NCBI GenBank assembly: GCA_964019165.1
Contig: OZ025270.1
Span: forward strand, 6,860,644-6,924,643
DNA: 64,000 bases
From: Mastigias papua
Taxonomy: Eukaryota > Cnidaria > Scyphozoa > Rhizostomeae > Mastigiidae
Reading direction: 5' to 3'
Shown here: positions 11,820 to 24,425 of the stretch, one piece after another
Layout of the letters: each line of letters begins with the position of its first letter
Position numbering within the stretch: the stretch's first letter is position 1
Program-made: the position numbers and the translations under genes
The notes under the pieces: model-generated
Seen by the model: the letters and a program-made list of their open reading frames with translations, nothing else
The model's database searches: none
Told to the model about the DNA's origin: nothing

Positions 11820-12780
11820 AGCTGCCATGGACTAACCCGGATCTCCTTACTTACTAATTACAAATGATTCTTAAAAGCAGTTCTATTTATTACAGTTGAG
11901 CATATATGTATTGTCGTCATTTTTGTTTGTTTTTTGCTGTAAGCCAATTTGTTTATGTTACCAGGCAAGTTAAATACAATTTGTAACCCTATTTTGGTGA
12001 GGGTTGTATTTGTATGTTTAGAATATGAGTTAAAAATTTAATTTAAAAAGATAGTATTATTTCTGTAAAAGAGACAGGGGGTCACACCGAACTATTAGGC
12101 TTTTAATTGAATTTCACTTGTTTTTCATTTTTACAAACTTATATGGTTTGTATTTTACTCTTCAATGTACATTCGTGTGTTTGTTGTATCTAATTTTACT
12201 ACTGTTGTACTGGTTTTTAAGCAGACATGTCAATTATACATTGCCTGTTAATTGGTGAGATGTATAATTGTAGTTTTTTAATTGTTGACGAATGAAATGA
12301 AGTTGTAAAGCTTTATTGAAAGAGGGGGCGTATATAAAAAAATTTTGAAGTTAACATGAAGCGCCTGTTAGGTAGGGTTGTTTGAAAGAGATTAATTTTA
12401 GAAAATATAGCACACTTATGGTATCTGTTCGTATCATAGAAATGTTAACAGATGATAATTGTAAGGTTTGAAACACTAGCGATAGACCTTACCGCAGATT
12501 ATATCATTTGTTATGTAGTCTTCTAATTGGTCTACTTTGACACTAGCAGAATAAATACGTCGTGGATCGGATTTATTATTAGGCATGACTTCGAACTACT
12601 TCTTGTCGTTGCCTAAGATTGGTTGAGCTTTCGCAATAAAGGACCTATCTTTTACAGTTAGTATTACATTGAAGTGTTGATAAAGTCAGCTACTTATTCC
12701 CGGAAGTTCAACGCTATATTCATTTCAGTGTGATAGTGTCAGAACGGAAAAAGTGATTATTCGTGAGAATGCACCGACAA
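11820..12780. other. Noncoding stretch
   Basis: AT-rich; no motif recognised. It could be the upstream region of the candidate exon that starts at 12788. Confidence 0.35.
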
Positions 12781-12787
12781 CAATAAA

Positions 12788-12906
12788 ATGGTTGCAGAGC
12801 ATTTCATCGTTTCAGCAATGCCGAGCCGTTCTGACGATGATGTCGAATTCGTGTTATTCATAGGGCGGACAGTCTACAAGCTACCGATTCAAGCCAAGGT
12901 ATCAAC
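12788..12906 (+). CDS. Candidate first coding exon, unknown protein
   Basis: From an ATG the frame codes for about 39 residues of balanced composition, including MVAEHFIVSAMPSRSDDD and FIGRTVYKLPIQAK. It runs exactly into a strong splice donor AAC|GTAAGT at 12906/12907; without splicing a stop follows at once (an earlier AAG|GTATCA donor is also possible). Composition and donor suggest a real start exon, but I could not identify a matching second exon. The open stretch at 15288-15656 on the same strand is one possibility. The product is unknown. Confidence 0.35.
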
Positions 12907-13493
12907 GTAAGTGCTGTGTCGTTTGGTGCGAATATTACTTAATACTTGGCTTGATATTTCCTGAGATTAGGAAAATAATCGGCGGCTAGTTGGTATAATC
13001 AATGAGATAAACATAAACATGTTTTGATTCTAACTTCCCATTCGCAAGTCAGAGGCAGAATCTTATGAAATTAATCTCTAGCGGCTGATAGAAAGTTACT
13101 CGTTCAATAAGTAAAAACCACTAGAGGTTTGGTTGTGAACAATACAATCGCGAAGATGATGCTTCTGTGGGGATATGACATATCAATTTGCTGACAATGT
13201 GGACGTGGCATCCAGGAGATGGGCATAGGTCGCGATGGGGCTACAGACACTCTTTAATACACTTCTAGTAGTATCGACATCATGCTAGATACTTATTGGG
13301 GATATCAGTATAAGTTAAAATATGTCTCGGCAAGCCGCAGTGAAAAATGATATGATTTGCCGACGAAGTACTTTTCCAGCGGGTTTGACGCCCCCATGTA
13401 CTCCACTCTACAGGCCTGGTTGGGAATAATCCGTCGAAATCTCATTGGATCTCACTTGGAGAGCTCTTGGAAGATATATCTACATGACCTCCT

Positions 13494-13823
13494 TCATCCA
13501 ATGTTTTGAGCCACGTGTTGACATTGGATGACACATATGAGCCCCCCAAAGATATTCAGCTCGATTGAAAGAGCATGGGAATTTGTCGAATGCTGCCAAA
13601 TATCCACATAGTCTCCAGGAACGTACTTCCATGAAAATGGACCAGCAGCATAGTTTTTGCACTCTTGCACCGTAGTCGGATAATAAGTTATATATACGCA
13701 AGTTTCAATGATAAAGACTGCATGCCAATGGCTAGGAACGAGTTCTGCCTCATTTTCATCATTAGCTTTTAGAATTATCATGGTGGCTAGTGTACCACGT
13801 GCTTCCGAGTTAGCTTGCCACAT
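13494..13823 (-). CDS. Candidate exon, unknown protein
   Basis: The minus strand is open for about 110 codons after a good acceptor (pyrimidine-rich CTATTCCTCTATGCTTCAG, then ATGTGGC at 13823). The translation has protein-like composition with many Trp, Tyr and Cys, for example PSHWHAVFIIETCVYITYY and GPFSWKYVPGDYVDIW. I do not recognise the family. No convincing donor was found before the stop at 13494, so this could be a terminal exon or a pseudogene fragment. Confidence 0.35.
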   Translation of the reverse strand: MWQANSEARGTLATMIILKANDENEAELVPSHWHAVFIIETCVYITYYPTTVQECKNYAAGPFSWKYVPGDYVDIWQHSTNSHALSIELNIFGGLICVIQCQHVAQNIG

Positions 13824-15287
13824 CTGAAGCATAGAGGAATAGAACGTTAGTATATCCATACATATATCCTTTGTATCTCTGTCTTAATTAACTATGAGCT
13901 CTTTGATTTTGATATTTTGCTCAGTCAAAGCTCAATATAATACCATTTTGAAAGATGTGCTGCTTGTTGAATAGTTGAACCTCGCAAATAACAGAAATAT
14001 CCTCACTTCTCGTTATTGCTTGCCTCTCGGGGGTGTGAGTCATTCAGGGCAGAATAGGTAGTCGATTCCTGCATGAATTAATTGGTGTTGCGACACTTTA
14101 TTTTCATTGTTCGACTTCTGGTGTAATGACTCCCAGGTGTAGATACAGCTGTTTTGTTAACGTTAGACCTTTAGAACTCATTTGTTATGTGCATCCTCAG
14201 CGACTTTATTCTCATACCAAAAGTGGTTTTGGATTTATTGAAAAAGACACTTTTGAAGTCAGCCCTTTCCTTTTCGTATGATTTAGCAGTTCATTAGAAC
14301 ATAAAAGAACTCACCAAATCTAGTTGACATTCAGTAATGAAAGTTAACTGCAGATGTCACGGAAATGTGGTCAGTATAAACGGGGGGGGGGGGGTAGCTA
14401 CTGGGTATTTGGGGTGAGTGGGATGTCATACACATTATTTCCGAAATTGAGAGAAGTCGAGCAAAGTTTCAAATGTAAAGCATATCTTCAATTCATCGAT
14501 CGGAAGAGTTTTTGTCCGGCTAGTATAAAACGAACAACTATAAATCTTTATTATGAACCAGACATGCGAGTAAATCTCTTATACTTAACGTTATATCGAT
14601 TTGAATCCACCTTTTCAGGGACCCCTGGGATGCAACCACGTGTCTTTAGAGCGTCGTATCTGATTGGTAAGACACTTTTTGCGACAATATTTTGACAAAC
14701 AAAACAGCATAAGAAACTTGAAAGTCAAGCATCCCTCTTCTATTTGCTTGTGAAGTATACAAATACTAACCTGCTTGCAGATTTAATTGACCTCCGTTAA
14801 AATAGATTATTTTAGCCGAATTAAAAGTCGTTCGTCCTGTTGCAGTAGAGTCTGCGCAACAGCTGCGGAAAGCGTGTCCTTGGTCACGTGTAGTTCCGCG
14901 GTTTATGGAACCAAATCTAATTGTTAGTACCGTCTTATTGTATTACAACAAAAAAGATCACATGTATGCCATGGCAATCTTTTCACTTAACTATGATGAA
15001 ATTTTCTAAAAACAAGCAGATAGTCCTTTGACTGGACAACATTCAAAACAAGCATAGTCGCACCAGTTAGTCACACCTATTCTAAATTGCAGATTAAACT
15101 GAAACGTTCTTGTCTTTGCCCTGCAATGCACCCTACTTCAAATAAACGATATGTAATATGCTTCCACCCCTTTCATTCCTGTTTCCAGGGATGGAATTAC
15201 CAACTGTAGCTACGAAAACAGACAAAAATAATCATATGTAAAAGAATATTATCACAGACACTTGGGTCTTGGAAGCAGTCTCCCCAG

Positions 15288-15656
15288 TATTTCCGCTGCA
15301 GCGAATTTGCCTCTAAAAATCCCAGTTTGATGTTGGGCTCCTTCCTCGCTTCTATATCACAACTTCCGCAAAATAGCAGATGCTTATTTCAGCAGGCAAG
15401 CTTTATGCAGCTGTTGCACAGACTCGACTGGAAGAGGAAGGCAGATTTTTTAATTCAACTCAACAATTCTGTTTCACAAAATGATCGTGTCAAGCTTGCA
15501 CAGGTCACTTCGAAGATAAGCCTACATTCCAATGTTGAGTTTCATACCGATGTGTTTGACTTGTTTGGAAAGCTCACAATTGATTGGATAAAGTTAGGCC
15601 CTGGCCTAACGCTCTCGATTTTTCAATCGACACCGCTCTACATGTTTGTGGAGTAA
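15288..15656 (+). CDS. Candidate exon or decayed ORF, unknown protein
   Basis: The frame is open from 15210 to a TAA at 15654. A plausible acceptor CTCCCCAG precedes TATTTCCGC at 15288. The translation looks protein-like: SEFASKNPSLMLGSFLASI, LLHRLDWKRKADFLIQLNN, VKLAQVTSKISLHSNVEF and TDVFDLFGKLTIDWI. The last 18 or so codons enter the inverted GGCCTAACGCTCTCGAT repeat and are unlikely to be native protein. It sits inside the candidate inverted-repeat element, so it may be an element remnant and not a host exon. Family unknown. Confidence 0.35.
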   Translation, partial: YFRCSEFASKNPSLMLGSFLASISQLPQNSRCLFQQASFMQLLHRLDWKRKADFLIQLNNSVSQNDRVKLAQVTSKISLHSNVEFHTDVFDLFGKLTIDWIKLGPGLTLSIFQSTPLYMFVE

Positions 15657-15905
15657 AATATCGAGAGCGTTTAGCCATTTTGTATAGTGATACCGAGGGT
15701 TATCGAATCAAATTTGATCAAGGTCAAAATTTTCGAGCGGAAGTGCTTGACATTTGTATTGTCTGAGGTTGTGTCAAGTGTTGTAGGGAGCGTTTGGCCA
15801 GGTACTCAGCTTTACGCTCGACTTTGTGCACGAAAACTCAAAGTCTACGCATGTACAGAGAACAGAAAAGTAAAATGTCAAGTGAAGGTCGAGAGCGTTT
15901 GGCCA
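15603..15905. repeat. Short interspersed motif array (GAGAGCGTTTGGCC)
   Basis: There are four copies in 300 bp: inverted GGCCTAACGCTCTCGAT at 15603-15619, direct ATCGAGAGCGTTTAGCC at 15660-15676, GAGCGTTTGGCCA at 15788-15800 and GTCGAGAGCGTTTGGCCA at 15888-15905. The first two form a perfect-stem hairpin except at one position. Confidence 0.8.
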
Positions 15906-16218
15906 CCCTCTGCTCGACAATGCTTAACATCGCTGGATTTTTGTCGAGCGCTCTAGAGTGAGTCGTCGTTCAGTACATCAAGAAAATCTGCAACGTTGCA
16001 AAACTTATTGACTATAAATCCTTGCAATTTTTATCATTAATGCCATGATTTCTTTAATCTATATTTGTGAACTTCACAGATAAATAGAAAGGGAATGCAA
16101 AAATTGCAAGTTGAATATGGCATTTTGTTTGTTCATTCTTTTGCCTCGTTATGTGGCCGCCCAATAATATTCGAATATTGTGCAACCACGTGATTGTGCT
16201 GCAGGGGTCCCTGAAAAG

Positions 16219-19200
16219 ATTGATTGAGTGTGAGCATATGTGTTTAAGAGAATTTGGGCAAAAGTTTTCACGCCCCATGATATTCACGTGTCGACCCCCC
16301 TGAGTGTAGACAACAAAAGGTTCGCTTGACACTATCGAGTATCATCAATTTCCCATCAATATGAAGCCGGTTCTTTGGTTCACGGAATATACACCTTGAA
16401 AGCTGAAGAATTCTCTGAGAAGCGTTTGTACACCATAGCTCTCTATCATCGTGTGCACAGACTTTCTTGTTGCACCAGGATGTCATTTCATTGGTCAAAG
16501 CCTGCATAAAGTTCCTGCATGATGATGAAATTCAACGAAGAGGTACGCATTAAAATTGTGCAAGAAATTGAAGTCTGAACCAAGAAAACTTCATGTGGAG
16601 AATCTGACAGCCTTCCTGAAAAAAGTGAAACCCCATATATCCCCCCCCCCTGAAGCATATCATACTGTTCTGTGCACAACTCCGCCAGAATATCACGACA
16701 ATATTGGAAAACCGTTTTTAACGCATTGCAGATGACGACAAATACAGGAATACAATGAGTCAGTAGTTATCCGAACACAAAGTTCATTTACGAATTTGTA
16801 GCGTAATTCAAAACCAGATTCTAAATCGCCAGGCGTATAAAAATAGTTAGAGTCTCTCTGTGGGAGGGAGGTGTTTTTTCTTCCATCCTGATGAGTAATA
16901 AGGGGCACTGGATACAATAAATGTGCTGATGGTGAATGCAAGGAAGAGCTATGTTTGTTCCGAACTTTCGTTGGTCCAGAAACAATAGAGAGATTAGTGT
17001 CCAGGTCAGCCAAAAGATAGCATTTGGGTGTTGCTATTAGGCTAGTATAGTCTCTTTTTCAACAGAACAAGATCCATTCCAAATGGTTTGAAAGAAGTAT
17101 CATGGACGCCATTATTTTTAACACCCTTGACATAAGTTGCTGGAGACATGCTGTCTTACAACATACCTTCAGCTGAAACTAGCAAGTGCGGAAGGAAACA
17201 CGGATAGAAACATCCTAAATTGAAAACACAACGACAAAGTGAGGATTGACACCGTTCTTGAAAACGGCAAAGATCTCATTCAAACAGCGTGAGAAGTGAG
17301 TGGAAAGGAGGATAGATGCGGTGCAAGAGGACAGGCCAACAGATAGACCAAAGCAACAACAGAATGAACCAATATCAGGTGGAGCGGAGGAAGCTGTAGA
17401 GAGCACCTGCCAGCAACGGCATGAACAGCCGAATGTCATTGTGATGATATTGAAACTACATTTTAGCATTGCATTGTGTTTTGGCTAACAAATAGCTTCT
17501 TAAAAGTCCTGTATATGTAAGTTCCACTTACTATAAGGGTTTTTAATTAATGCAAATTTTGAACATTCTCGATAATTTTAGCTTGGTTAATTCTGGAACA
17601 ATTTTCCAATTTCAATTTCATTTTGTCAATCGAACTCAATTTCATTCTTACATTTGACAAGGATAGAAGAATGACCCGGATACATGCTAGGTGTCATGGC
17701 TAACTCATTGAGTAGATGTGCTGGGTTAGATTGCCATTAGAAGCATAGGTTACAATTTTTACGAAAGACAAAACAGCCAGCTGAAACAATGAAAAGGAAG
17801 CTTACTGGGTTTGCTCATATTTTATGTGCTCCACTGCTGATTTTCGGTTTTCCACAGTCAGAACATGTTCTCAAGTTTTCTTCGCTTAGGTACTGATCAA
17901 CGCTGTCCGTTGTAGCTCGTTTGCCCCGTCTGTACAAGCATTTATTGTTGTCTTTGTTTCACCCCCCCCCCTCTCTCTCTAGATGATTGAATCCCTAGAA
18001 GGTTGATATCCAGTTTACTTGGACGTTCCATTTCTGCAACTCTACCGTTAAGTATTTTGAATCCTGCTACTTTGCTGTTAACATAGATATTATTTTCTGG
18101 TGGTTAATAGTTAGAAGATTATCCTGAAAAGTTGGAATGGGGAGTCCTGAAGCAACTGCTTTGTTTTCAATATTATTTTACATTCCTCTGTAATCTAGTG
18201 AGGTGTGCCTGAGGAAAGGATCGTCTACATAATTTAGCATCAGTTCGAGAAGTCTTCTCAGATCGCCGTGACTCGTTGCTCCAAGCATCTTTGTGAGAAA
18301 ATGCTCTTGGTCGGTCTTCTGTCGTGCATATAGTTTACTTTGGATGACCAATTGCACGCTCTGACTTGATTCTAGAGGAGTGACCAGCCCCACCGAAGCA
18401 TCTTCTTTGTTGTAGAGGCTAAGATAGTATGGAGGTTTCCATTGTTATTGTTGTTTGTAGGATGTTTCTTCGAATTGGCATTCATTGTAACTTGTAGCAT
18501 TCTAAAGTATTTATCCGTCAACTTTTTCCAGTAGTTGTGTTTCATGAGTGTCTTTGATATTGAGCCTCATTGCAGGACAGCCTCTTTAATGCTTAACATC
18601 ATGGATACCGACGAAGTAACAAGAGGCATACGAGACATAATCGAATCAGAAATGGTCAATATCAAACATCTTTAAGAACATGCCGATGTAATCAGCATCA
18701 TCGCACGCAGGATACACTCTGCCAGAGATTTTTCTTTACGTGGCTTCTATCTGTTATGGTTGCTGCGATATTTAGTAGCTGTGGAGAATTACTTGGATAT
18801 CTGAGGTGATTACTGCACAATTTTTCAAGCATCTCAGTAAGTTGTGAGTGGAGGTCTGTTGGCAGATTCCGAAAATGTTCTAACCTTCCTCCGGCCATCA
18901 AATCTTCATCATAAACCTTCCTCTTTTACCACAATCAAAACTAATCGAAGTTCATGTCTCGGAAACTTTAACTGTAGAAGGGCTATGCCTTTCACAGTCG
19001 ATGCCCTATGAACTGAAACTTTGCTGAATCTGGATTGTTGATGCAGATTATCAAACCATCCTTAAATATGACATGGAAAGCAAAATCTGCCTCCGGTTCA
19101 GAGCCGTGGAGCCGTGACTTTTTCTAAACTCTGTCTGTTGGTAGGTATATATGTTTCAAAGACTGACAGGAGATTATGGCGATGTGACTACACACTTCGG

Positions 19201-20450
19201 TGTTCTCTACCTCATCTTTGTGATTTCGTTATCAACTTTTATCATGAACGATATTCTCCTTTCTTTTTCAAACAATCTTGTGTGTTCATTCCTCAAAGTA
19301 ATATCCCATAGCTTGACTTGCAGGGCAAATGTATTGGTACCGGCAATTTGGAATCTACTAGCTTTCATCTTCCTGTGAGTGTAGTTGAAAGTGGACCTGC
19401 CTCATTACTTCGCTTCATTTCTTATGTTCCATCTCTGCGGCCAATGGATGCCATTCCGCGTGTCTCTGTTGTTATCCTTAAAAGTTATCCAGTAACCTTT
19501 TAAATAACCCACATGAGACAGAGATGAAGAGTATCTCACCTTTCCAATTGCTTTCCCCAATTATAGTCTTGATTTAAGCCTTCTTTTCTACTTTCTTCTC
19601 GAACTTTTTCCATGTCAGCGCGCTGTACCAAATTTTGCGCTTGAAGTTTCGTGTCTTAATCATTGCGTCGTGCGTGCAACTGCCATACTATGCAGGCTTG
19701 CTTGCTTGCCTTCTCTCTCATACATTATCAAATTTTAGGTACGTTCTGTTTTAGCTAATACAAGGTAGTGTTTGTTTGTTGTGTCATGTATGGTGGGTGT
19801 GATGCTGTCAAATTATTACTTACCTGCATCTTGATGTTGGGTTTCCTTGTGACTCCCAGCAAAAATGTTAAGCTCGCTACGCGCATGGCTTTGTACGGAA
19901 GACTTTTTGCGATCATCTTTCAAACAGTACTATCTCGCTATATTTGACGATCTTTCAAAGTATCAATCAAATTTCACCTCATCTAGGCGATCGCACAATC
20001 GTACCCACGCCTTTTTTTGCTGTGAAATGTGACTACGCACATCCAACGTTGATGGTAAAAAGTCGCACACGTGCCAGAATGTAGTGAATGGAAATCAGCC
20101 TCCGGTCTCTTTGTAGTTCTCTTGATAAGTGTTTTTTTCAGTTTGCCCTTTCACAATAATACATCTTAGGCAATACTTTTCTATTATGGAAATCTACTGC
20201 TTATACCTGTGATTTTGACAGTCGTTCTTCGAATTAAATTATCTTTTCCTTAATTGGACAGACAAAATGAAATCAAATATACCAACGGATTTGTCTGAAT
20301 GGACATTATGAACTGTTTAGATGCAGAACACTAACTGAGCGCAAAATAATTTGCATTGATTTAGTGCATTCCATGTATCTGGGAAGAGACAAAGTACTTG
20401 ATGAAGAAGTTAGAATCCAGATGATATATAAAACTTTTTGTATATAATCA
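16219..20450. other. Long stretch without a supported gene
   Basis: Several minus-strand open frames (16268-16507, 16693-17013, 18178-18393, 18698-18901) have somewhat protein-like composition but no motif or splice structure I can defend. Homopolymer runs of C lie near 16640 and 17960. They could be fragments of old elements or of an unrecognised spliced gene. Confidence 0.35.
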
Positions 20451-20451
20451 A

Positions 20452-20566
20452 GCGGGAAGTTGAGGAGGAAACCTCACTATGTCGATGGTCCAAGATAAGT
20501 TCCCTCTCTAACAAGCACCCACCAACTTAAGAAATCATAGACGGGATTATACATTACCTTTACCTT
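20452..20566 (+). mobile_element. SINE 3' fragment, copy 3
   Basis: This matches the 3' half of the SINE at 1436-1706: GGAAGTTGAGGAGGAAAC, CCTCACTATGTCGATGG, GATAAGTTCCCTCTCTAAC and GGGATTATACATT, and then the ACCTTTACCTT tail. It is more diverged than copies 1 and 2 and lacks the tRNA-like head. Confidence 0.65.
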
Positions 20567-20569
20567 GTA

Positions 20570-21705
20570 TATTCAAGCATTGCATGGCAAAGTGACTGAC
20601 GGCACGCAAAACAGTCGGGCTGTCAGGATGATGGTAGCAGATTTTCGAACACATCACTACCTACTGGTCATTTCTGACTAATATGTTGCCACCATCTCAA
20701 CTGTCGTTGAAAACTGCACAAAAATTCGATATACCTCTAGTTTTGTCGCTATTTTGGGTTTGACCATGAGATTTTACTTTGTAATCGAAATCTACCAGTT
20801 TGTGGAGCACTTCATTATGCATAACTTAATGTACAGACTGCACCATTTCACACAAAAAAGTTGCAGCCGCTATTCAGATGTATTAGAATAGTGTCTCTAT
20901 TTGATATTTCAAATATCCAATCCATGCCCTTCATTGATGGTGGTAATGTTTTCTTTATTCTGGCATATCTAGGCGCTAGATAATATATTACTAATGAAAT
21001 AGCTTTTAATAACATCGTGCTTGTTTCAAATATGGTGCAAAAATAAATTGACCTTTTGCCACAGGATATCGTTTACCAACCTTTAAAAACATACTGAAAA
21101 GCGTAATGGTTCAATATTTACTGTTAATCATTGTATATTTGCTTCTGTATGTACGTATACATCGTATGAATCTCACTTTAGTGGTGACGCACAGATATTT
21201 TAGCATAGTTTACAATAAGCCTCACTTTTATTTCCTGTTCGCATCTACTTGCCTTTTTCTAGCTTTCCTTCTTATCATGAAAGATTACTCTGCATATTCT
21301 ATACTTTAACCTTGTACTACTCATTGTCCTGCTGCTCTTATACTCAACCAATTAGTATGGATAATTTGTTTCAGAAATTATCATCAATTTCATAGCCTTT
21401 CCTGGGAAGCTCCGAGGATATATTCTGTATGTATCATGTTGCGACGAGGTGGATGAGTATATCTTTCTGGATCTCATCGGAGAATTTTTCTCCTGAAAGA
21501 GCAGTCTGTTCAAGGCAACATAGTAATTTAGCCTATCATTGCTAATCAATAAAACCTTTATTCTATGTGGCAACCAGAATAAGCCTATTTTATTATTTAA
21601 AGAATTTCCGACGTAAGCCTGTTATGCCAAACACCTTCGCGTGTGTACTGATGACACACTTGTCTGTCAATACTTTCTTAGGCATTGTTCTCAGTTTCAG
21701 GCCTC
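20570..21705. other. Noncoding stretch
   Basis: Nothing recognised; short hydrophobic frames at 21106 and 21352 have no supporting context. Confidence 0.4.
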
Positions 21706-21709
21706 AGTT

Positions 21710-22330
21710 AAGCCTGGTTCACATTAGGGCGATTATATTAATCGCTTTGAAGTTTTTAAAGCGAAAAATTTAATCGCTTGGTGTGAACCGTACGCGAATA
21801 CGCATTTCGAAAGCGATTATCAAAGCGATTATATCAAATTTGTTTGATATAATCGCTTTCGTTAATCGCCACTTCAAAGTCGAGGGTTCTTCCGGCAATT
21901 GTTAAATGGAATTTTTCTGTGGTATTCCTGCCAGAATCCTGTAGATTCTGTCCTGTGAGTGCTATTTTGAAACAGTTTTTTGAAATAAACCGCGCGTAGA
22001 TGAATTTATATCGAAGAAGAGAAGTACAAGTATATCAATGGTGCCATTTCGTTCACAACCGTTTGAAAATGATAGTAAATCGATCTGTTTCTAAAACTAC
22101 CCGCCTAGCACCTTCCCTTTCTTGCTTTTTCCCTTCTGGGTCTATGGTAAGTAATAAGTTAACGCAAATTATATCTTTCATTTCGAAAACACAGCTACTC
22201 GCAGTCGTTAGACCTATGCGATGTAACTTTTCACTTCAGCGGGAATGGCGTCGGCTTACTTCCGGCTGATAATCGCTTTCGATAATCGTTTTGGAATCTC
22301 AAAGCGATTATGATAATGTGAGCCAGGCTT
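21710..22330. mobile_element. 621-bp MITE-like element rich in GCGATTA motifs
   Basis: The left end AAGCCTGGTTCACATTA and the right end TAATGTGAGCCAGGCTT are inverted with one mismatch. The ends carry repeated AATCGCTTT or AAAGCGATTA motifs in both orientations (about ten copies, dense at 21730-21870 and 22265-22315). The termini and a possible TTA at the left border recall PIF/Harbinger non-autonomous elements; that class is an inference. There is no transposase. Confidence 0.78.
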
Positions 22331-22331
22331 T

Positions 22332-22380
22332 ACACAGTACCGGATAGCCTTTTGTATCGGATAGCGATGTTCTATTTGAT
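22332..22380 (+). repeat. Inverted-repeat element end (left partner)
   Basis: The sequence CACAGTACCGGATAGCC, then TTTTGTATCGGATAGCG, then GTTCTATTTGATAA matches, in opposite orientation, the segment at 24362-24425. It abuts the right end of the 621-bp element. Confidence 0.55.
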
Positions 22381-24199
22381 AATATTGTTGCTCCGATTTT
22401 GTGCTGGTTATATGGTGCCAGCAGGGGAGGCGGGCACTTGTGCTAACATCACTAGTCTAATACCATTTTCCTGGGACGTTGAAAAGTCCCGCAATGTTTT
22501 TATTGTCAACAGCTAGATTGAATCTGCCCTCAGAGTTTGGCATACAAATTCTTTCATGAAACACAATGAGTTGACAATAGTTCTCTATTCTGTGCCTAAA
22601 ATTATGCCGCGGTACTAGTTTTCAGAGTCTACAACTGCCACACAAATAGCATTGTTCTTTCAGTCACTGTGATAGGCCAGTTCCTCGAAAATCAATGCGT
22701 GAAGCAAAAGCAGATTACTCAACGGTACTAGTTTTGCATTTCTACAACTGTGATGCGTCACTTCCTCAAAACCCAACACTTTAGAACAAACGACAGATTA
22801 GCCCACAGTACTACTTTTGCGTTTCTAGTAATGTAGAGTAACAGAAGGCTTCTTTTATACTTGAAGTGTGACACAATCTCCCTCCCTATACAGGATAAGG
22901 ATAATACTGTAATGAACAATTGGTTTTCCGATAAAGGTGGTCCTAAAAGGTTCTAAGTATCTATGTTCCTCTGCTATCATCACAGACCATAGTACGAGTT
23001 ATACTGGGTGGCTATCGCTCGGAAGTAGCTAAACCTTTCTACCTTTTTAAGCAAACATGTGCCTTACACATGAACAATACATTTGTAAAAGCTGACTGTT
23101 GACCATGTTCCACAATCAGTATGGAAATCAGAGTTTGGTGCTTATTATGCACCCTACTGCCAAAATGTGCACGGTAGTAGAATGGCAATTCTAGCACCTT
23201 GAATAACCAGGTGACTGTAAACACCGAGCTCGAAGCCGTTTTGATATATTGGCAGATAGTGTCACTTCCTGGGGAATGGGAGACCAAGGGCCCATATACA
23301 CATGCGAAATAAGGACATTTTTGTAAGGATTAGGGCAATTAGCGCTTTGGGTCCTAGTGTATATGGTCAATTTTGCGGAGTCCACCTTATTCCTTTCACG
23401 CGCAAGGATGAAAAGGACCTGCCAATAAAATAGGGCTGCTCTCGAGCTGCCCTTATTGTAAGGCAACATTGTTTTCTCGTTAATCCCTGTCTTCAGGAAT
23501 TAGCATCAGCAGACAACGACCTTGTACAACAATATATATAAGGAACTGCCGCGAAGAATCTTTAAAACACTACGTTATAATCAGTCAACATGTATTAGGA
23601 TAATTGACAATTGTTACTCATTTTGATGAGGGAAATAGGGACAGACAGCCAGGAATTCACAATTACTTGTGCAGTACGGTACCGTTTAAGGACAGTTTAA
23701 AGCTCTCGTGTATATGCGGCCCCAATAGCCATGGCATTTTGTCGTACCTTCCATAGGAAGTTTCTGTCTGATTTTGATTTTAGAACATTGCACTTATCAG
23801 GCTCGGCACCACCAGATAAAAAGCAGAGTGCTGCAAAGTCAATAGCATTGCTTCATAAAGGTTAGCAAATTCACTGACTGATAAAAAAGTGGGAGTGGAT
23901 CTGAAGTCCCAAGCCCCAACCCCCAACCCCCTATCCCCTAGCCCATTTGCTATACTGTGCTTGCTCGTCTGGATAATAGGGTACAATGGGTGCGGTTGTA
24001 CGTGAGCGACGCCCATATCTTCCGTGTACCAGTACATGTCGATTTCTCTGCCAGCCACCCCTGGGTACCCGCTAGCTTTTTATTCCTATTAAGTTTCCAG
24101 TTACACGCGGCCAGAACTACTCAGTACTACGAGGCCAATTCTTTTGTTTTCCCCCATCCTGCTAAGATCGCCATAACAACATATTAGTCATCAGGTTGT

Positions 24200-24425
24200 T
24201 TCTGGTGCAGACGTGTATCAGATAGCCTCGTAAAGAGTAGTTGCATGGTACCAGAGGATATCGGATAAAATTTTCTATCACTTTCAAAGCAGAGCATTTT
24301 TGTATCGGAAAGCCAATACAAGAATTTGTATCGGTAGCAAAGTTCCGTGTAACTGAAAAACCTATCTGATATAAAAAGCTATCCGATACAAAAGCAACCT
24401 GATACCGTGAAACTAGGCCTCAGTC
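24200..24425. mobile_element. Candidate small inverted-repeat element, or right end of a 2.1-kb element
   Basis: It contains GCTATCCGATACAAAAGC (24378-24395) and ends GATACCGTGAAACTAGGCCT (24401-24420). Variants of TTGTATCGG recur at 24301 and 24327. The right end mirrors 22332-22380, so either a 2.1-kb non-autonomous element spans 22332-24425 or two members of one small family lie nearby. A related terminus appears near 63440. Confidence 0.45.

Larger units (their letters stand above)
14611..16218. mobile_element. Candidate 1.6-kb DNA element with 17-bp inverted ends
   Basis: CTTTTCAGGGACCCCTG at 14611-14627 recurs exactly inverted at 16202-16218. Both ends also carry GCAACCACGTG just inside, in opposite positions. 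The interior holds several copies of an AGAGCGTTTGGCC motif in both orientations, as subterminal repeats often do. The CAGGG...CCCTG ends resemble hAT-like termini, but no target-site duplication is evident. It could also be two separate insertions of a smaller palindrome. Confidence 0.45.

Noticed and set aside
16268..16507. Minus-strand frame with an immunoglobulin-like flavour (RLHIDGKLMILDSV)
   Set aside because: The expected Cys and Trp spacing of an Ig domain is not met and no flanking exons were found.
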